DNA of 64,000 bases from Hermodice carunculata (GCA_964020975.1 OZ026625.1:36591606-36655605), one strand, 5' to 3'; positions 41,855 through 53,866 are shown, counted from the first letter of the stretch. Program-made: numbers and translations. The notes: a model not told the origin generated them from the sequence alone.

Positions 41855-42104
41855 CGCCAGGGATATCCATATGTTGTTATGATTCATCAAAATCGAGTGT
41901 GAGAGCATGGGAATAGCAAAAATGGCTTCCCATGCAGCAAAAATACAAGTAATTTTAAACAAGTAGCTTCGGGGGAAATCCTTGACCGAAGATACCGACA
42001 AGTGACTCGGCCTATGAATGTGGCTATAACCGTATTCCTCTTGTACGGATTTGTTCGATTCTACTACTGATGCAACAAAACGCTTAGTCCAACTTTTTTT
42101 CTTC
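41855..42104 (-). CDS. Candidate upstream exon (unproven)
   Basis: 250 nt with acceptor CATTTCATACAG and donor CTGGCG/GTAACA. Open throughout: RKKSWTKRFVASVVESNKSV, then DFPRSYLFKITCIFAAWEAI and FAIPMLSHSILM, with a hydrophobic stretch of about 20 residues. It ends in phase 0, matching the start of the candidate exon at 41.5 kb. It may belong to the GPCR, to another gene, or be chance. Confidence 0.25.
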
Positions 42105-42640
42105 CTGTATGAAATGGATGGCATACTCTGTCATTCTGGGCGGGGGGGGGGGGGGGTGAGATGATATCGCTTTCAATGGTAATCTTCAAATACCTTATTA
42201 CCTTTTTTGTAAACTTAGATGATGAGATTAATAAAGGCTTCTCCCAAAGAGCAAACAAATAACAGACACACAGAATATTGCACCATGTTTGAATGACCTA
42301 TTTGTCAAATTGGCCCCAATCCATTAAGCATTTAAGGACAAATTGAAGGCACTCTTCTTATGAGGAGATATTTCTATTCGGCTGTTGGTATGAATATAAT
42401 GGTCAGATGTTAGAAATATTTCGTATTATTACTTGGTGCCATTGTGACCGTTATTTTGACAGTCTTCAGACTATAAGCCACATTATCGTCCATGCATCAG
42501 ACAATATGAGTTGTTGTTTAAAAGGGTTCAGGTAGATTAGAATCATGATGGTACATGCTGTAATGAATTAAAGCAAGGCCCATCATAAAACCAAACTGAA
42601 CTGCCAGTCATTTAACAGACACACTCACACGCACAACCAC

Positions 42641-42653
42641 ATATGTATATATA

Positions 42654-42734
<81 letters not shown>
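42641..42734. repeat. (TA)n microsatellite
   Basis: Nearly pure TA from 42657, preceded by ATATGTATATATATGAATA. Confidence 0.97.
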
Positions 42735-42737
<3 letters not shown>

Positions 42738-43037
42738 AGCTTAAAACGTCAATGGAAGGTAGAAATGAAACCCTTGACAAACTCAGAGTACAATTATTGT
42801 TTAAAGTGTTGAGGCATATATTACATTGCTACAACGCCTTTTTTTCAGCGAAGAAACAAATATATTTGACTTGTTAACTGCCAACATAGTCTAAATATAT
42901 ACAAAGACATCTGGATTGAATTATTTTGTCACATCCACGGAAAAAGAGCTTGCTATAGTGGACATACGGACATCATTGTTGCGTCTCCTACAGTTCCTGC
43001 CTCTGCTTACATATAGATACATGTGTAAATACAGACC

Positions 43038-43127
43038 TACATACATGCATACATACATACATACATACATACATACATACATACATACATACATACATAC
43101 ATACATACATACATACATACATACATC
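43038..43127. repeat. (CATA)n microsatellite
   Basis: About 22 tetranucleotide units. Frames of the YIHT and YVCM type are artefacts. Confidence 0.97.
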
Positions 43128-43432
43128 TATGCTAGCTTTACCTTGTTGTCTCTTTTTTTCTGGCAACGATTTTCACCCAAGTATCTCAAAAATGTGCCTT
43201 AAGTTAATAGAAAAATATCCCTTAAAACTTCCCAGCAGGAGATACATTTTGGGTCACTCTTCTCTAATTAAAGGGTAATGAGGCTTTTTTTAATGATGAG
43301 CTTCCATGCTCAACGTTCTGAGCGTACGGGATCCCAAAGAGCACATAGGCTAAGATAGTACCATTTCCTCTTATGAATATATGCTGTTTTAAAGGAATAG
43401 ACCAGAGTGGAGTTCTACACATTACTGTCCAG

Positions 43433-44820
43433 GCCCGGGTGCACCGGTGAGTCGTCAGCTCTACGTCTCAGTTACTTCGGCCGTAAATATTTACGCTAGT
43501 TGCTGCGATGGAGCGTAGACGCCCTATGAGTCGTAAAGTTGGTTGCAATGTACTCCAGTTTACGCCAGCCAGGCGCAAGTAGGGCGTGAGTAACGAGCTT
43601 GATAAACCTCTCTCTCTCTCTACCTCTTCGAGTTTGCAATTGAGTTGCTGTCTACTCAATGGAACCATTTTGTAGACAATATCAAAAGAAAAAAATTACA
43701 ATAACAGTGTAGGGAATGCACGATGAAGAACCAAAATAAATAGCATAACACAAGAATGAATAGTTGCAGCTGCTTATGAGGGTATGAATAAAATTCATTA
43801 GGCCTGCAATGAACCGACTTCTCTTCACAGAACATATAGTATGTACAAAACAAATGAAAGAATGAAAAATAAAACTTGTTCAGTTCTTGTCATATTTACG
43901 AACCAAGATCAATCACATAGCGTATCTATTTTCTTGCAGTTATATTTTAAAAACGATAGAGTCTATGCTGATGGAGTAAGAATGATAAAGAATAAAATTG
44001 ACTGTTTCTGCCAATACAAATGTGCAGATAATTATAGTGGTATATGGGACTGTGCTTTCTTATGGATCACTAAGGCAGGGCAGGCGATTTTGTTGTGAAC
44101 AATGTTAGGTTTTAATTTTTATCTGTTGCTTTTGACAGTATTAAAAAGTAGTGACGTTTCTTTTAAAGCTGTGACTTGACGTGGCCGTATTTTTAAATGT
44201 TCTGCAAGAAAGCTTATCTCCGCTAACTATATACCCTCCACTGGCTTTGACTCTCCTCCCGTTTTGGAGTTCTTTCTGCTGCTGAAATCCTTTTAGCCCT
44301 TGTCAGCAAGTCCTTCCATTTGTGTTTCACCTCATCCAGAGTTTGTTGTTGTCCACCTATTGCATTCAGCGCATCCACGAGCTCATGCCACTTTTTTTAC
44401 TCTTTTGGAACGTAACGGAGCTTTTAAACTTGCTCTGCAAGGTGTGTTTATTGATGCTGTAAAACTCTGTTTCCTTATTTTAGTATCTGTATTTTTTTTT
44501 CTTTCTCTTAACACCCGACATGATGGCACGAGTACATGTAGCTACAAGTGTGTCAAATGTCACTTTAACAAAGGAAAAGCGTGCCGGTGCAGGATGGTCA
44601 ATTGTGTAATAACAGGTATGCACAACACCTGCCAGGTAAGACTTTACAACTGAGTGGTGTCACTGTGTTCCTGGGCCACAAATACACCAGGGTCCATACG
44701 CCCAACTTAACGCCGGACTAGTGCAACTGGACTAGTAAGGGGAGACTACGACGGACGAATGGACGCCGGAATAAGTTGTTTACGACAGCGTAACTGACTA
44801 CTCACCGGTGCAACCGGGCT
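43433..44820. mobile_element. Harbinger-like DNA transposon, internally deleted
   Basis: Terminal inverted repeats GCCCGGGTGCACCGGTGAGT (43433-43452) and, reversed, GCCCGGTTGCACCGGTGAGT (44800-44819) differ at one position. CAG on both sides (43430-43432 and 44821-44823) could be a 3-bp target duplication, the length Harbinger elements make. The interior carries a Myb/SANT-like remnant on the minus strand but no DDE transposase that I can see. The 1.4-kb size fits a non-autonomous deletion derivative. Subterminal regions are rich in CGT/ACG words. Confidence 0.7.
44223..44395 (-). pseudogene. Myb/SANT-like DNA-binding domain remnant of the Harbinger-like element
   Basis: The minus strand reads KWHELVDALNAIGGQQQTLD then EVKHKWKDLLTRAKRISAAE, the second half of the Myb/SANT-like domain of Harbinger accessory proteins (W..L.DA.NA.GG..RT..EVK.KW.DL..RAKR). 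A stop lies two codons before the Lys, and the preceding residues (SSVTFQKSKK) continue in another frame after an A-run, so a one-base slip is likely. Probably non-functional. Confidence 0.65.
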
Positions 44821-45527
44821 CAGATGAAAATGCTGAGGGAAGCATTGACTTTATGTGATTGGAAGGCTTACTCTTTTACTTTGCCATTCGTCAGTTTTGC
44901 GCAAACAAAAGTAGCATCAATGCGTGAATGTAAAGCTACGTGCGATTCCCTTGACACCACGTGTATTTTAATGATGGGTTTCCATGCTTTTAGTTTTTTG
45001 CAAACATGGGATTTCAAAGACCAGTTACTATCACATGGTCTCAATGTCTCTTAATAACACACTTATACTGAAACTGAGTCAATGTACCTGATATTTCAGT
45101 AGTATCCATGGCCGACTTTTTCTGGGTATGGCTTGCCTAACTGAAAATGCTTCTATCATATCTCGAACACTTGTAATTCATTTTGATTTTTTTTAAGGTT
45201 TCCATGCACAACATACACCCTCACTGTTTCCGTTTGAATCTGAGTGAGAACTAGGGCGTTAATGTGACCTCCTTTAGGACAGTTGACTAGAAGAACGCAT
45301 GCAGTAGGAGAAAACTGTAAACGGCACTGCCTAGATGGATACGTTGAGGGAAGGGTTGACTTTGGGTGATCACAAGGTTTATTTTGTGACTTTGTAATAT
45401 GAGAGTTTTATATGAATAAAGGTAGCTCAAGGCGTAACATGCAAAGCTATCTGTCAGTGTCTTGACCTATTCAAAATATACCCGTCGGAGGGACAATTTC
45501 TCTGGTTTTGTTTGTTTTTTATATTCT

Positions 45528-45655
45528 GTTTGGGTTAGTTTGGTTGGGGGGTTTTTCGTGTTGTTTTTTCTCTGTTTTTTTTTTTTTTTTTTTTTTTTTT
45601 TTGATTTTTATTTTTTGCTTTTTTTTGTTTTTGTTTTGTTTTTCATCTTCTCTTG
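45528..45655 (+). repeat. T/G low-complexity tract
   Basis: T runs up to about 28 bases broken by G. Similar in kind to the tract in the GPCR intron at 20.1-20.4 kb. Confidence 0.9.
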
Positions 45656-46120
45656 TTGGTACTTTCTAGAATTAAAATCTGGAACCATTTTACATATCAA
45701 GACCAACATAAAAAGGACATTCCTGGTGAAGCATAACGGAAACATCCATATCCCCTCGTGAGAAAAACGCACTGTGAAGGGACTTCTAAAATCCTACAAC
45801 ATAGAAACATGCATTTTTATTCACACTCAATACCCCACACGGGTATACCCTTATCGTACACACTCAGGCAAATATACAGGTGGTGAGCTAATATCATTTA
45901 TCGATGGCCAAGTGCTTTGAAATTTATATCTGCATAACCATGTATAGTATCCAACACATGACATGAAGGTCGACAAGGTCGGTCAGAAAGGCAACTGCAG
46001 TGTAACCATAATGGCACATCACCCCCCCCCCCCACCCAACAGAGGGCAAACTGCATTCAAAATTGTTCCAATGATGAACTCCGAAAACTACATCATGTTC
46101 GTATTTCTAGATTATAGATG

Positions 46121-46246
<126 letters not shown>

Positions 46247-47319
46247 TCCAAAATGCGTGAACGAATGAAAAAAGACATCCTTTGGAAATAATTTGTGCTA
46301 ATGGAGGATAGGTGATGACACTCTTATTCATTAAAGAACTTTAATAAGTAAGACGTAACATCCTAATTATAGCGAAATGCTTGACAAATATTCACTATAG
46401 CGTTTGTTAAATAAATTGATGCCTTGTGGACTCTGTTTTGACGCTAAAATCAAATTCTTCGAGGTTTAATTTAACGCTTACGTTATTCACATCAAGGCAC
46501 AGAAGATAGCAATAAAGACAAAGTTTACCGCTATGCACTCCTGTTAAACAAAAGAAACCAACGAGAGAAAGAGAGATACACCATTATATTTTTTTGTAAT
46601 GTGGTCGAGAAACGCCCGTTCATGCCTGATATAGTGTAGTGCAAAATGTTTTTCTGGAAGTAGCATAACGTGCAGAATTTGAAGATCATTGTGTCGACTA
46701 TTAAGGTCTACAGCGGCTTTCAAATGAGATCAATGAACGCGTGTAAATGCACTATGAAACCAACATGTCCTGTGTCAAACTGATTATTGAATGCAGATAA
46801 CACAGTTTGATAGTGTGTGGGATCACTGGAAACTTGCTAGCCGCCCTTTGCAGCATGCAGTCGCGAGGAAGATGCAGTGTTCTACGCTTTAGCAATATTG
46901 GCGTTTTTCTCTTTGAAACCAGCGAACTGAACAGAGTATAATGCAGTGGGTGTTTTATTTTTAAAAACAGTATATATTAGGTACAGTACACTAAGCTTTC
47001 GCTTTTATACATTACAATTTATGCTAATATTTTTCAACGCCTACTGCAGAGTAAAACGCTACCTACTAGTTTCTTACCGTCGGACCTATCCCCCCCCCCC
47101 CCATATCTGGCACACACACCAACCTATTTAGAATCTGCCATATCAACATTCTAAGCCTAAGGAATGTTAAAAACTGAGACAAGTTGCAGCACCTGGAACC
47201 AACAGCAGTGCCGTCAACAAAATAATAATAATAAAAAAAATTACAATATCACACAGTCCGAATCCTGAATTGACTTTAGTCTCTCTAATGATGTGTGAAT
47301 GATTGACCAAGTCCAACTC

Positions 47320-47560
47320 AAAAATGAGAGCAAAGGCAACTACACAAAAAGGTAGTGATTCACGAATTACCAAAACATCAGTATTTATCTTGTAAAACCG
47401 ACGTAACGAAACAGATTTCTCTGCTGACTTGAGACAGGCAGTCACCCGTGAAACGCAACTGGTGGTTTTAAATCGGTGCTCACAAATATGCTTGAGCAGC
47501 TAGAGGGATAAGTTGTTTTTTCCAAAACATACAGGCCTAAACACTTCAAATGCAACCTTT
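47320..47560 (+). repeat. Dispersed repeat family B, copy 3
   Basis: GTAGTGATTCACGAATTACC, AAAACATCAGTATTTATCTT, TTTCTCTGCTGACTTGAGAC, GCAACTGGTGGTTTTAAATC and CAAAACATACAGGCCTAAAC match the copy at 7.05-7.31 kb in order and strand. Confidence 0.7.
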
Positions 47561-47568
47561 ATTATATT

Positions 47569-47705
47569 ACACACACAAACACATACATACATACATACAT
47601 ACATACATACATACATACATTCATACATACATACATACAGACACATACACACATACACACATTTGTATATATATATATATATATACATATATACATACAG
47701 AGAGA

Positions 47706-47762
<57 letters not shown>
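47569..47762. repeat. (CATA)n-(TA)n-(GA)n compound microsatellite
   Basis: CATA-type units to 47660, short TA block, then GA units (47700-47762). Confidence 0.97.
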
Positions 47763-47765
<3 letters not shown>

Positions 47766-49004
47766 GATCTGGAAAACCTCCACAGTCGTATTATGTACAA
47801 TAAAGTGATCCAAGTGAAATACATAGGAGGTGGATGGCTTCCCAGTGTATATTAATAAGCTCCAGAACCTAAGTAATTGTTGATGATGACCGCTTTCCCA
47901 AAATCTCTTTTATATTTTAGAAAGTAAAGGAACACGTGCAGAGAAGTTGAATGGCATATTGTTATACTACACTTTAAATAGTCAGTTGTCTTCTAGAAAA
48001 ATACTTGAATAGTCTAGGGCATATTTCGGTGTAAAGTATGTTAAGTCAATTGAGGAAAGGCCCAAAACAAGACAAAGACGTACTGACAAAACTGTTTTGC
48101 CTTTGACATAGGCAACACCACAATCCATTGCCAGACAATTTCTGGTGTGGTATTGCTAAGCTTTCCCAAATGCAAAGCAGGACGTAGCTATTACTAGGTG
48201 AAGTAGATGACTTATTCCAGACGCAATATCCGCATAAAAGATACAAGCATTGATAATGTGCGCTGCAAAAAGCAAAATAGGCTTACAAAACCGTGCCCAC
48301 AACGAAAGTGATTAAGATTTTCGTTAGACATCAATGTTTTGAAGGCGCCCTTTAGCACTAGGAATTAAACAACAGTCACCACTTTGTCCAAAGGTATTAA
48401 ATGTGTTCGCCAAACTCGCATTCCATCTGCCAAACTAATTCTACATTTTACAATCAGTATACTGGTGTTATCTACTGACGTTTAACTATTTCATCAAAAC
48501 TGAAGCAATGGGATGTTCTTGTATATGTTTAATCTGTATACCTTTTATACAATGCATCATGTTGTATTCTGTATGTATGTATTGTATCCGTAAAAAACAC
48601 ATGTGTTGTAGTTTTCATGTATAAATTGTTGGTAACATTACATTGGTATATGTTTATTGTGCATGTTTTGGTCTGCATGTGCACATTGTATGTATACCTG
48701 ATATTTGTAAGTATGAATTGTGTATGTTGTGTATTGTACAGTTGGGCCGTGTGATAACCAGAACTTTTCGTTTCTAAAGGAAATTTGTATATATTTGGGC
48801 CAGCAAGTATGGATTCAGGGCTAGTAAAAGACCCAATACTGCTATGCCTCTGGACTACAACAGGTAAAAAGAATTGGAGAACTCTGGCTATGCTCAGCTT
48901 TGCTCATCTTAGTTCAGTTGAGGCTGCAGCGCAATCCAAGCTGAGGTTGTGACTTACTTTGGCACGAATATTTGTATCAGCTGAGTATAGGCTGTTCAGA
49001 CAGC
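47763..49004. other. Non-coding stretch, TGTATG-rich part
   Basis: Nothing coding. 48.52-48.75 kb is rich in TGTATG/TTGTGTAT words with loose repetition. The rest shows no recognisable element. Confidence 0.45.
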
Positions 49005-49400
49005 CTTGTTTTTAGCTCTGCTGAACAAAAGTCGGGGAACTCATGTGATCACTATTGTCTGTCCGTCCTTCCGTCTGCCGTCCGTACGTACGAATGCTTT
49101 TGCTTGTGAGAGCGATACAGTCCACAGCATTTGAGAAAGTGTAACTTTCAGGACTTGTAAAGTGCATGAAAATTTAAGTCGAGCTAGATATTGGTGGCGC
49201 CATCGGCAGTATTGTGCAACATGTGGGTATAAATGTGACCACTCTAGCAGCCTTAATGTTTGACAGATGTTCATGAACTTTAATATAATTTCGGAAGATG
49301 TCCAAATCGTATTGTTTATGATAATAGTGGACCACCTATAACTTGACAGAAATAAGAGCCAAAATGTGTTAAAAGATTTACAATTCAATATGTCATAAAC
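49005..49400 (+). repeat. Dispersed repeat family A, copy at 49 kb
   Basis: Starts with TTTTTAGCTCTGCTGAACAA (49009), then CTCATGTGATCACTATTGTC and GTCCGTCCTTCCG. A 115-aa minus-strand frame here is antisense repeat, not a gene. Confidence 0.7.
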
Positions 49401-50529
49401 TAATGGAATTGGACATGCAGAATTTACTGCAGGATATATATGTTAACATGTCGACAGAGCAATGGGCACAAGGGCTTTGTTTTGTGTTTCTTTCTTTCTT
49501 TTTTTTTCTTCTTCTTTTTTTTAATCATTTATAATTTATATCAAAAGGCCATTTACTTAAATGGCTAACTCGGCTGTGTAGCTTGTTTGAATACCATGCA
49601 CAGTTGTGGGGTATACAAATGCATTCAGCCATCAAAGATTTATTCTCCTCTGCAGGTGTCTCCGGGGCTGGACGTTAAGGTAAGGCCTATTGCCAGGGGC
49701 AACTAGAATTTCGGTCAAAGCAACCCTAAATTCAAAGTTCAATAGCAATTTAGATAGGAAAATCCCTTCTGATACCTGTATAACATTAATGTTAATGGTT
49801 GGGAAATTGTGAAACTGATCATACTGCAGATAAAGAAATAATACCAAACGTCTTCCCTAGGTAAGCCACCAGAGCATTTGGAAGAATCCTTAATACCAAT
49901 CTTGAATAAATGAGAATATAATGCACTTACATCAAGATGGAGATGTGATGACTTTTTAGAAATCGATTGCCAATATTATAAAGTTCAAAGACTTGATTAT
50001 TTCAGATTTGAATATTTTAATTGAAGCCTTACTGTGGTCGAAGAATGAGGTATCAAGAAAGGTCAGTGAGAGCACGAAACGAGGAATATCAAACCGCTCA
50101 TGGGTATTGTGGAAAGGTCGCTACCGTATACCAGAATTGATATTATAAAAGGAATTAAAGTATGTTTTCTAATGTTCTACCCAAAACGAATTTTCAAGTT
50201 TTCCATTCGACCACTTTGTTTCATTATTTACAAATGCCAAAAATTGTATTCTACCACTTTAGATCTGAATGTATTGTAATTTTAAAGTGCGCGTTATGGT
50301 TAACCTCTTGTACCAGCATGGTCTTGACAAAGACTGGGGAGGGTGATCAGTTTGAGTTGCTTGCCAGAAATAAGCATGAAATACGTTTTTAAAGTATTAG
50401 AGGTCACCACTCAATTGCACTTACACCATCAAGACAAAAAGCCCTACTTTTTTTATCCAGACTAAGGCTAGATGAAAGAAAAAAACTTTTCTCATTTCCG
50501 CGCACTTCGAAATTAACTACTGTATCACT
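49401..50529. other. Non-coding stretch, nothing recognised
   Basis: AT-rich with a T/C-rich patch near 49.49 kb. No exon supported. Confidence 0.45.
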
Positions 50530-51850
50530 CTCTTTTAGCTCTGCTGACTTGTCTGTCAGCTGAGCTAATCTGTGGGTGAATCGCCTCTAGCGTCCCCCTT
50601 CATCGGTTAAAACTCACATTTTGACTCCTCAAAATCGACGGCTATATTTTCTTGAAACCTGGTGCGGATGGGGCCCTGTTAGTCTCTACCAAGTTTGATC
50701 AAGTGTTCACAGCCCAGTAATTTTTGGAAGTATACAAAAATGTGGATCATTTTTTGGCAAAATCTCAAAACTTCTCCAAAACTGGCAAGCGAACAGCTTT
50801 GAAATTGCACCGAGATCCCCACAGCGGCTGCCATTTTTCCGTTGTCATCAACATTTTGTAAGATGAAACTTCACCGTAAACGTCGCTTAGATTTTTATGA
50901 AACACTAAGCGAATGTACCTTGTAAAAAGGTCAACCAAACTTGCTCCCTAGGTGAAGATATTCCGCGTCTCTGAATTTTGATGAATTATTCCCTTTGTGT
51001 ACTTATCAGTTAATGCATGCATTCCAATGGATTACAATGTATTTTGATAGGGATTGCAATGGTAAGTCATGTTCTTTTCTTCTTCAAAACCATCAATTAG
51101 ATTAACTTCAAATATGTTGAGGGTGTACCTTGTGTGGGTTTCGACCAATTTGTTCCAATGGGTATTCTTTTAAGATTTTTGGGGAGGGGAATTCTTGTGA
51201 TTCGGGTTCAGTTTTTGCAAAAAAAAAAAAAAAAAATTCTCAGCGACTGCTAAACCAATAGCAACGAAATTGCAGTGGGGCACTTCTACTAAATTTTTTT
51301 TATTTGTGTAAGAGGTTATTTTGACTGCTCCAAAACCATTAATTATATTCTTCTGAAACTTTGTGGAAATGAAGCTTCCTGAAGTGTGAAACTCAAGTGT
51401 TTACTTACTAGTGATGGTATGCATCTCTGAAATTTAACTTTTTTTTAAAGTGGGTACTTGTCAGTTAACGCATAGGTTCTTATTGATGATAACCCATTTC
51501 AGCGAGGATTGCAACCAAATGTCACATTTTTTTTACTTCTGCAAAACCGTCAACCAGGTTCACTTTAAACTGGATGGGGATATACCTTGGGCAGTTCTTT
51601 GCCAATTCTGTTCTAATGGTCATGCTTCAGTGATTTTTGTACTTTTAAGATTTTGCTATTCCTGTTTTTGTTTTTGTTTTTTGTTTTTTTTTTTTTTTGC
51701 AAAACCGTAAAAATTCTTCTCAAGACAGCCAATTGTTTTGAAATTGCGTATGGGCACTTCTGGGGATGTCTGGACCTTTGTTCAACGGGTTTTTTAATTT
51801 GTGATAATACTATTTGTATAATTACTTTGCCCATTTTTTAAACTTTTGTA
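50530..51850 (+). repeat. Dispersed repeat family A, long copy with internal 465-480-bp units
   Basis: Starts TCTTTTAGCTCTGCTGACTT (50531). Internal units recur: TTATCAGTTAATGCATGCAT (51004) and TTGTCAGTTAACGCATAGGT (51468); GAAATTGCAGTGGGGCACTT (51267) and GAAATTGCGTATGGGCACTT (51740); AACCATCAATTAGATTAACT and AACCGTCAACCAGGTTCACT. Spacing is about 465-475 bp. Non-coding; in molluscs this repeat type is widespread. Confidence 0.7.
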
Positions 51851-51867
51851 TAGTGTCACTCTTCTTT

Positions 51868-52010
51868 AGTCCATGAGCCAGACTGAAAATTGGTACCATC
51901 TGAGGGCACCAAACGAAACCTTTATACCTGCGTTGGTACACCTTGGGGTAAAACAAAAATGCATGATGGACTTTCCAGAAGCCCAGCTGGAGCCCGTTAT
52001 TGCAATTTTA
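51868..52010 (+). repeat. Left copy of an inverted repeat pair flanking the PLE
   Basis: TAGTCCATGAGC, AATTGGTACCATCTGAGGGC, ACCAAAC and GCATGATGGACTTTCC appear here in the same order as on the minus strand at 56.49-56.63 kb. Identity over about 140 bp is partial, highest in TGGTACCAT.TGAGGGCACCAAAC. Confidence 0.6.
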
Positions 52011-52518
52011 AATTTCATACCTAGACGGCCCAAAAATGCTGTAATTGGTGAATCGTGTTTTGTTATAGTTTGCCTCTACATTATAATTATACTTGAAATA
52101 TACATATTATGTTTTTATCCAGTTAACAGCTGGCACAATGAACTTCATGCGACCTATAAATACTAAATGAACCCACACGGGCAAGAAAAAAGCCATTATT
52201 ATACCCACATTGATTGGACTTTTTTAGGGAGGGGGTGTTGCTGCGCTCAACTTGTAGATCAAGTATTGCATTTCTGCAATTTCAATACCTCCTGAATACA
52301 TGGTCCAAGTCTCTTGAAAAATGATGCAAACATGCCTCTGGGTCATCCTTTGATCCCATTACTTCATTACTCTGAAGGTCACACACTTGTGGGCAGGTAC
52401 ATTAAGGATTTTTGTTATATAAAATTTATATGAAAGGAGACAAAATCCGTTTTAAGCACAGTTATCCACGGCATTTTTTTTCTATTCTTACCAGTCCTCT
52501 ATTATGTATGGTGACCAA

Positions 52519-52539
52519 TATATATATATAATATATATA

Positions 52540-52590
<51 letters not shown>

Positions 52591-52615
52591 TATATATATA
52601 TATATATATATATAT

Positions 52616-52667
<52 letters not shown>

Positions 52668-52680
52668 TATATATATAATA
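52519..52680. repeat. (TA)n microsatellite at the 3' end of the PLE
   Basis: TA repeat with occasional GA, CA or missing-base interruptions. The minus-strand PLE tail ends directly beside it. Confidence 0.96.
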
Positions 52681-52955
52681 AGTATAAAAGCATTTTTCTG
52701 CGTTTCAGACGCGACCGGTTTCAGCATTTTGATGCATTGTCAAGCTCCATAACGCATAGATGTTGAAATAATTTCAGTCCAGTATAATCTTGACGTTATC
52801 TGCTGTTATAGTGAACTCTATTAGCATTGAAGCATCTAATGACGTTCATTTATTACGTTACTGATTTAGGTCTAGTACATTACGTCATTGCCATATCAAT
52901 TAATAATAAACGTCTCGTAATGAAAAAAGACATAATTTGTCCCAGATTACTATAA

Positions 52956-53260
52956 TTAGTAAATTACACTATTCAGTCTAGGCTTGTATTTACGTTGAAA
53001 TATTAATTCTTTTTGCTCTCTTTTTATGTCAGAATCATTTGACACCTGATATATGAGGCATACAAAGAATTTAGGCACAAGAATAGAACAACTATCAATA
53101 TGTTCACTGAGCTGTATTTGCCGTGTTTCAGGCACCCGTATTTGCTGTCTGTGGACAGTCATGCGCCTGCGTAGTTCGTTGCCTGTAGATCCAATGTATA
53201 CCTCATTTCATCCTCTGCAGACAATCGCATAAATCAAATGTTTACTCAAACAGTCCATTT
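52956..53260 (-). pseudogene. PLE GIY-YIG endonuclease remnant
   Basis: The minus strand encodes LIYAIVC, then VYIGSTGNELRRRM, TVHRQQIRVPETRQIQLSEH and IKREQKELIFQRKYKPRLN. YAI and YIG give the GIY-YIG core, followed by the conserved Arg, His and Glu-bearing helix. One in-frame stop lies between the two core motifs, and the part before it is in the same frame. Confidence 0.7.
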
Positions 53261-53628
53261 CTGTTCTAATTTGAAAGTTTGGGAGCTTTCCTGTTGTGTC
53301 CAGTGAAATTGTGTCAGTAACTATCACGTTTATACAATTCTTACAACGAGCAAGGCCACATTTTATGCTCCCGCCTTGACTGTCCCTTGATTCAAAGTTT
53401 GTTCTCGTAAAATTTTGTTTTAAATTACGAGGCTGTCATTGGCTTGAAATAAAATTCATATTTTTAAATATTTATCCAAGTAAGGGGTCCATTTCCAAGA
53501 TTTTAAGGGTATCACGTATTTGTGGTATTATCACTGGATTGTTAGGATTGTATCTTGTGAACATGACCAGATTTTTGTCATCCCCCTTGTAATTTTTGCG
53601 GTCCTTTCTTAATGATTCTTGTGTCACA

Positions 53629-53866
53629 CTTAAAGCTCGCAGAATACCAATTTAAATGAGTGATTCTGGGTAGTCCCTGGCTTTTAGAAAATTTCCCCGT
53701 TCATCTAGATGCGTTGCTTTTCTATTTGTATTTTCTACAATTGTACACTTAAAGTTCGCAGAATACCCATTGAAATGAGTGATTCTGGGTAGTCCCTGGC
53801 TTTTAGAAAATTTCCCCGTTCATCAAGATGCGTTGCTTTTCTATTTGTATTTTCTACAATTGTACA
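53629..53866. repeat. 119-bp tandem duplication inside the PLE
   Basis: Two copies (53629-53747 and 53748-53866) of a block starting CTTAAAG.TCGCAGAATACC and ending in CAATTGTACA differ at only a few positions, so the duplication is younger than the element's general decay. Confidence 0.9.

Larger units (their letters stand above)
42105..43279. other. Non-coding stretch with microsatellites
   Basis: G-run near 42142, then TA and CATA repeats listed separately. No exon seen. Confidence 0.45.
43280..45460 (+). repeat. Old local repeat, copies at 43.29, 44.83 and 45.33 kb
   Basis: AGATGAAAATGCTGAGGGAAG (44822) and AGATGGATACGTTGAGGGAAG (45334) begin related units about 510 bp apart, both continuing into TTGACTTT.TGTGAT and AGCTA..TG....TCCTTGACC-like blocks. 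TTAATGATGAGCTTCCATGC (43292 area) matches TTAATGATGGGTTTCCATGC (44968 area), so a third partial copy lies left of the Harbinger-like element, which interrupts the array. Confidence 0.55.

Noticed and set aside
43038-43127. Regular short-period array that might suggest a CRISPR-like structure.
   Set aside because: It is a plain (CATA)n microsatellite without spacers, in a eukaryotic sequence.
49041-49388. 115-aa minus-strand frame with RTDGRRKDG.
   Set aside because: Antisense translation of a GTCCGTCC dispersed repeat; the same happens at 11904-12209.
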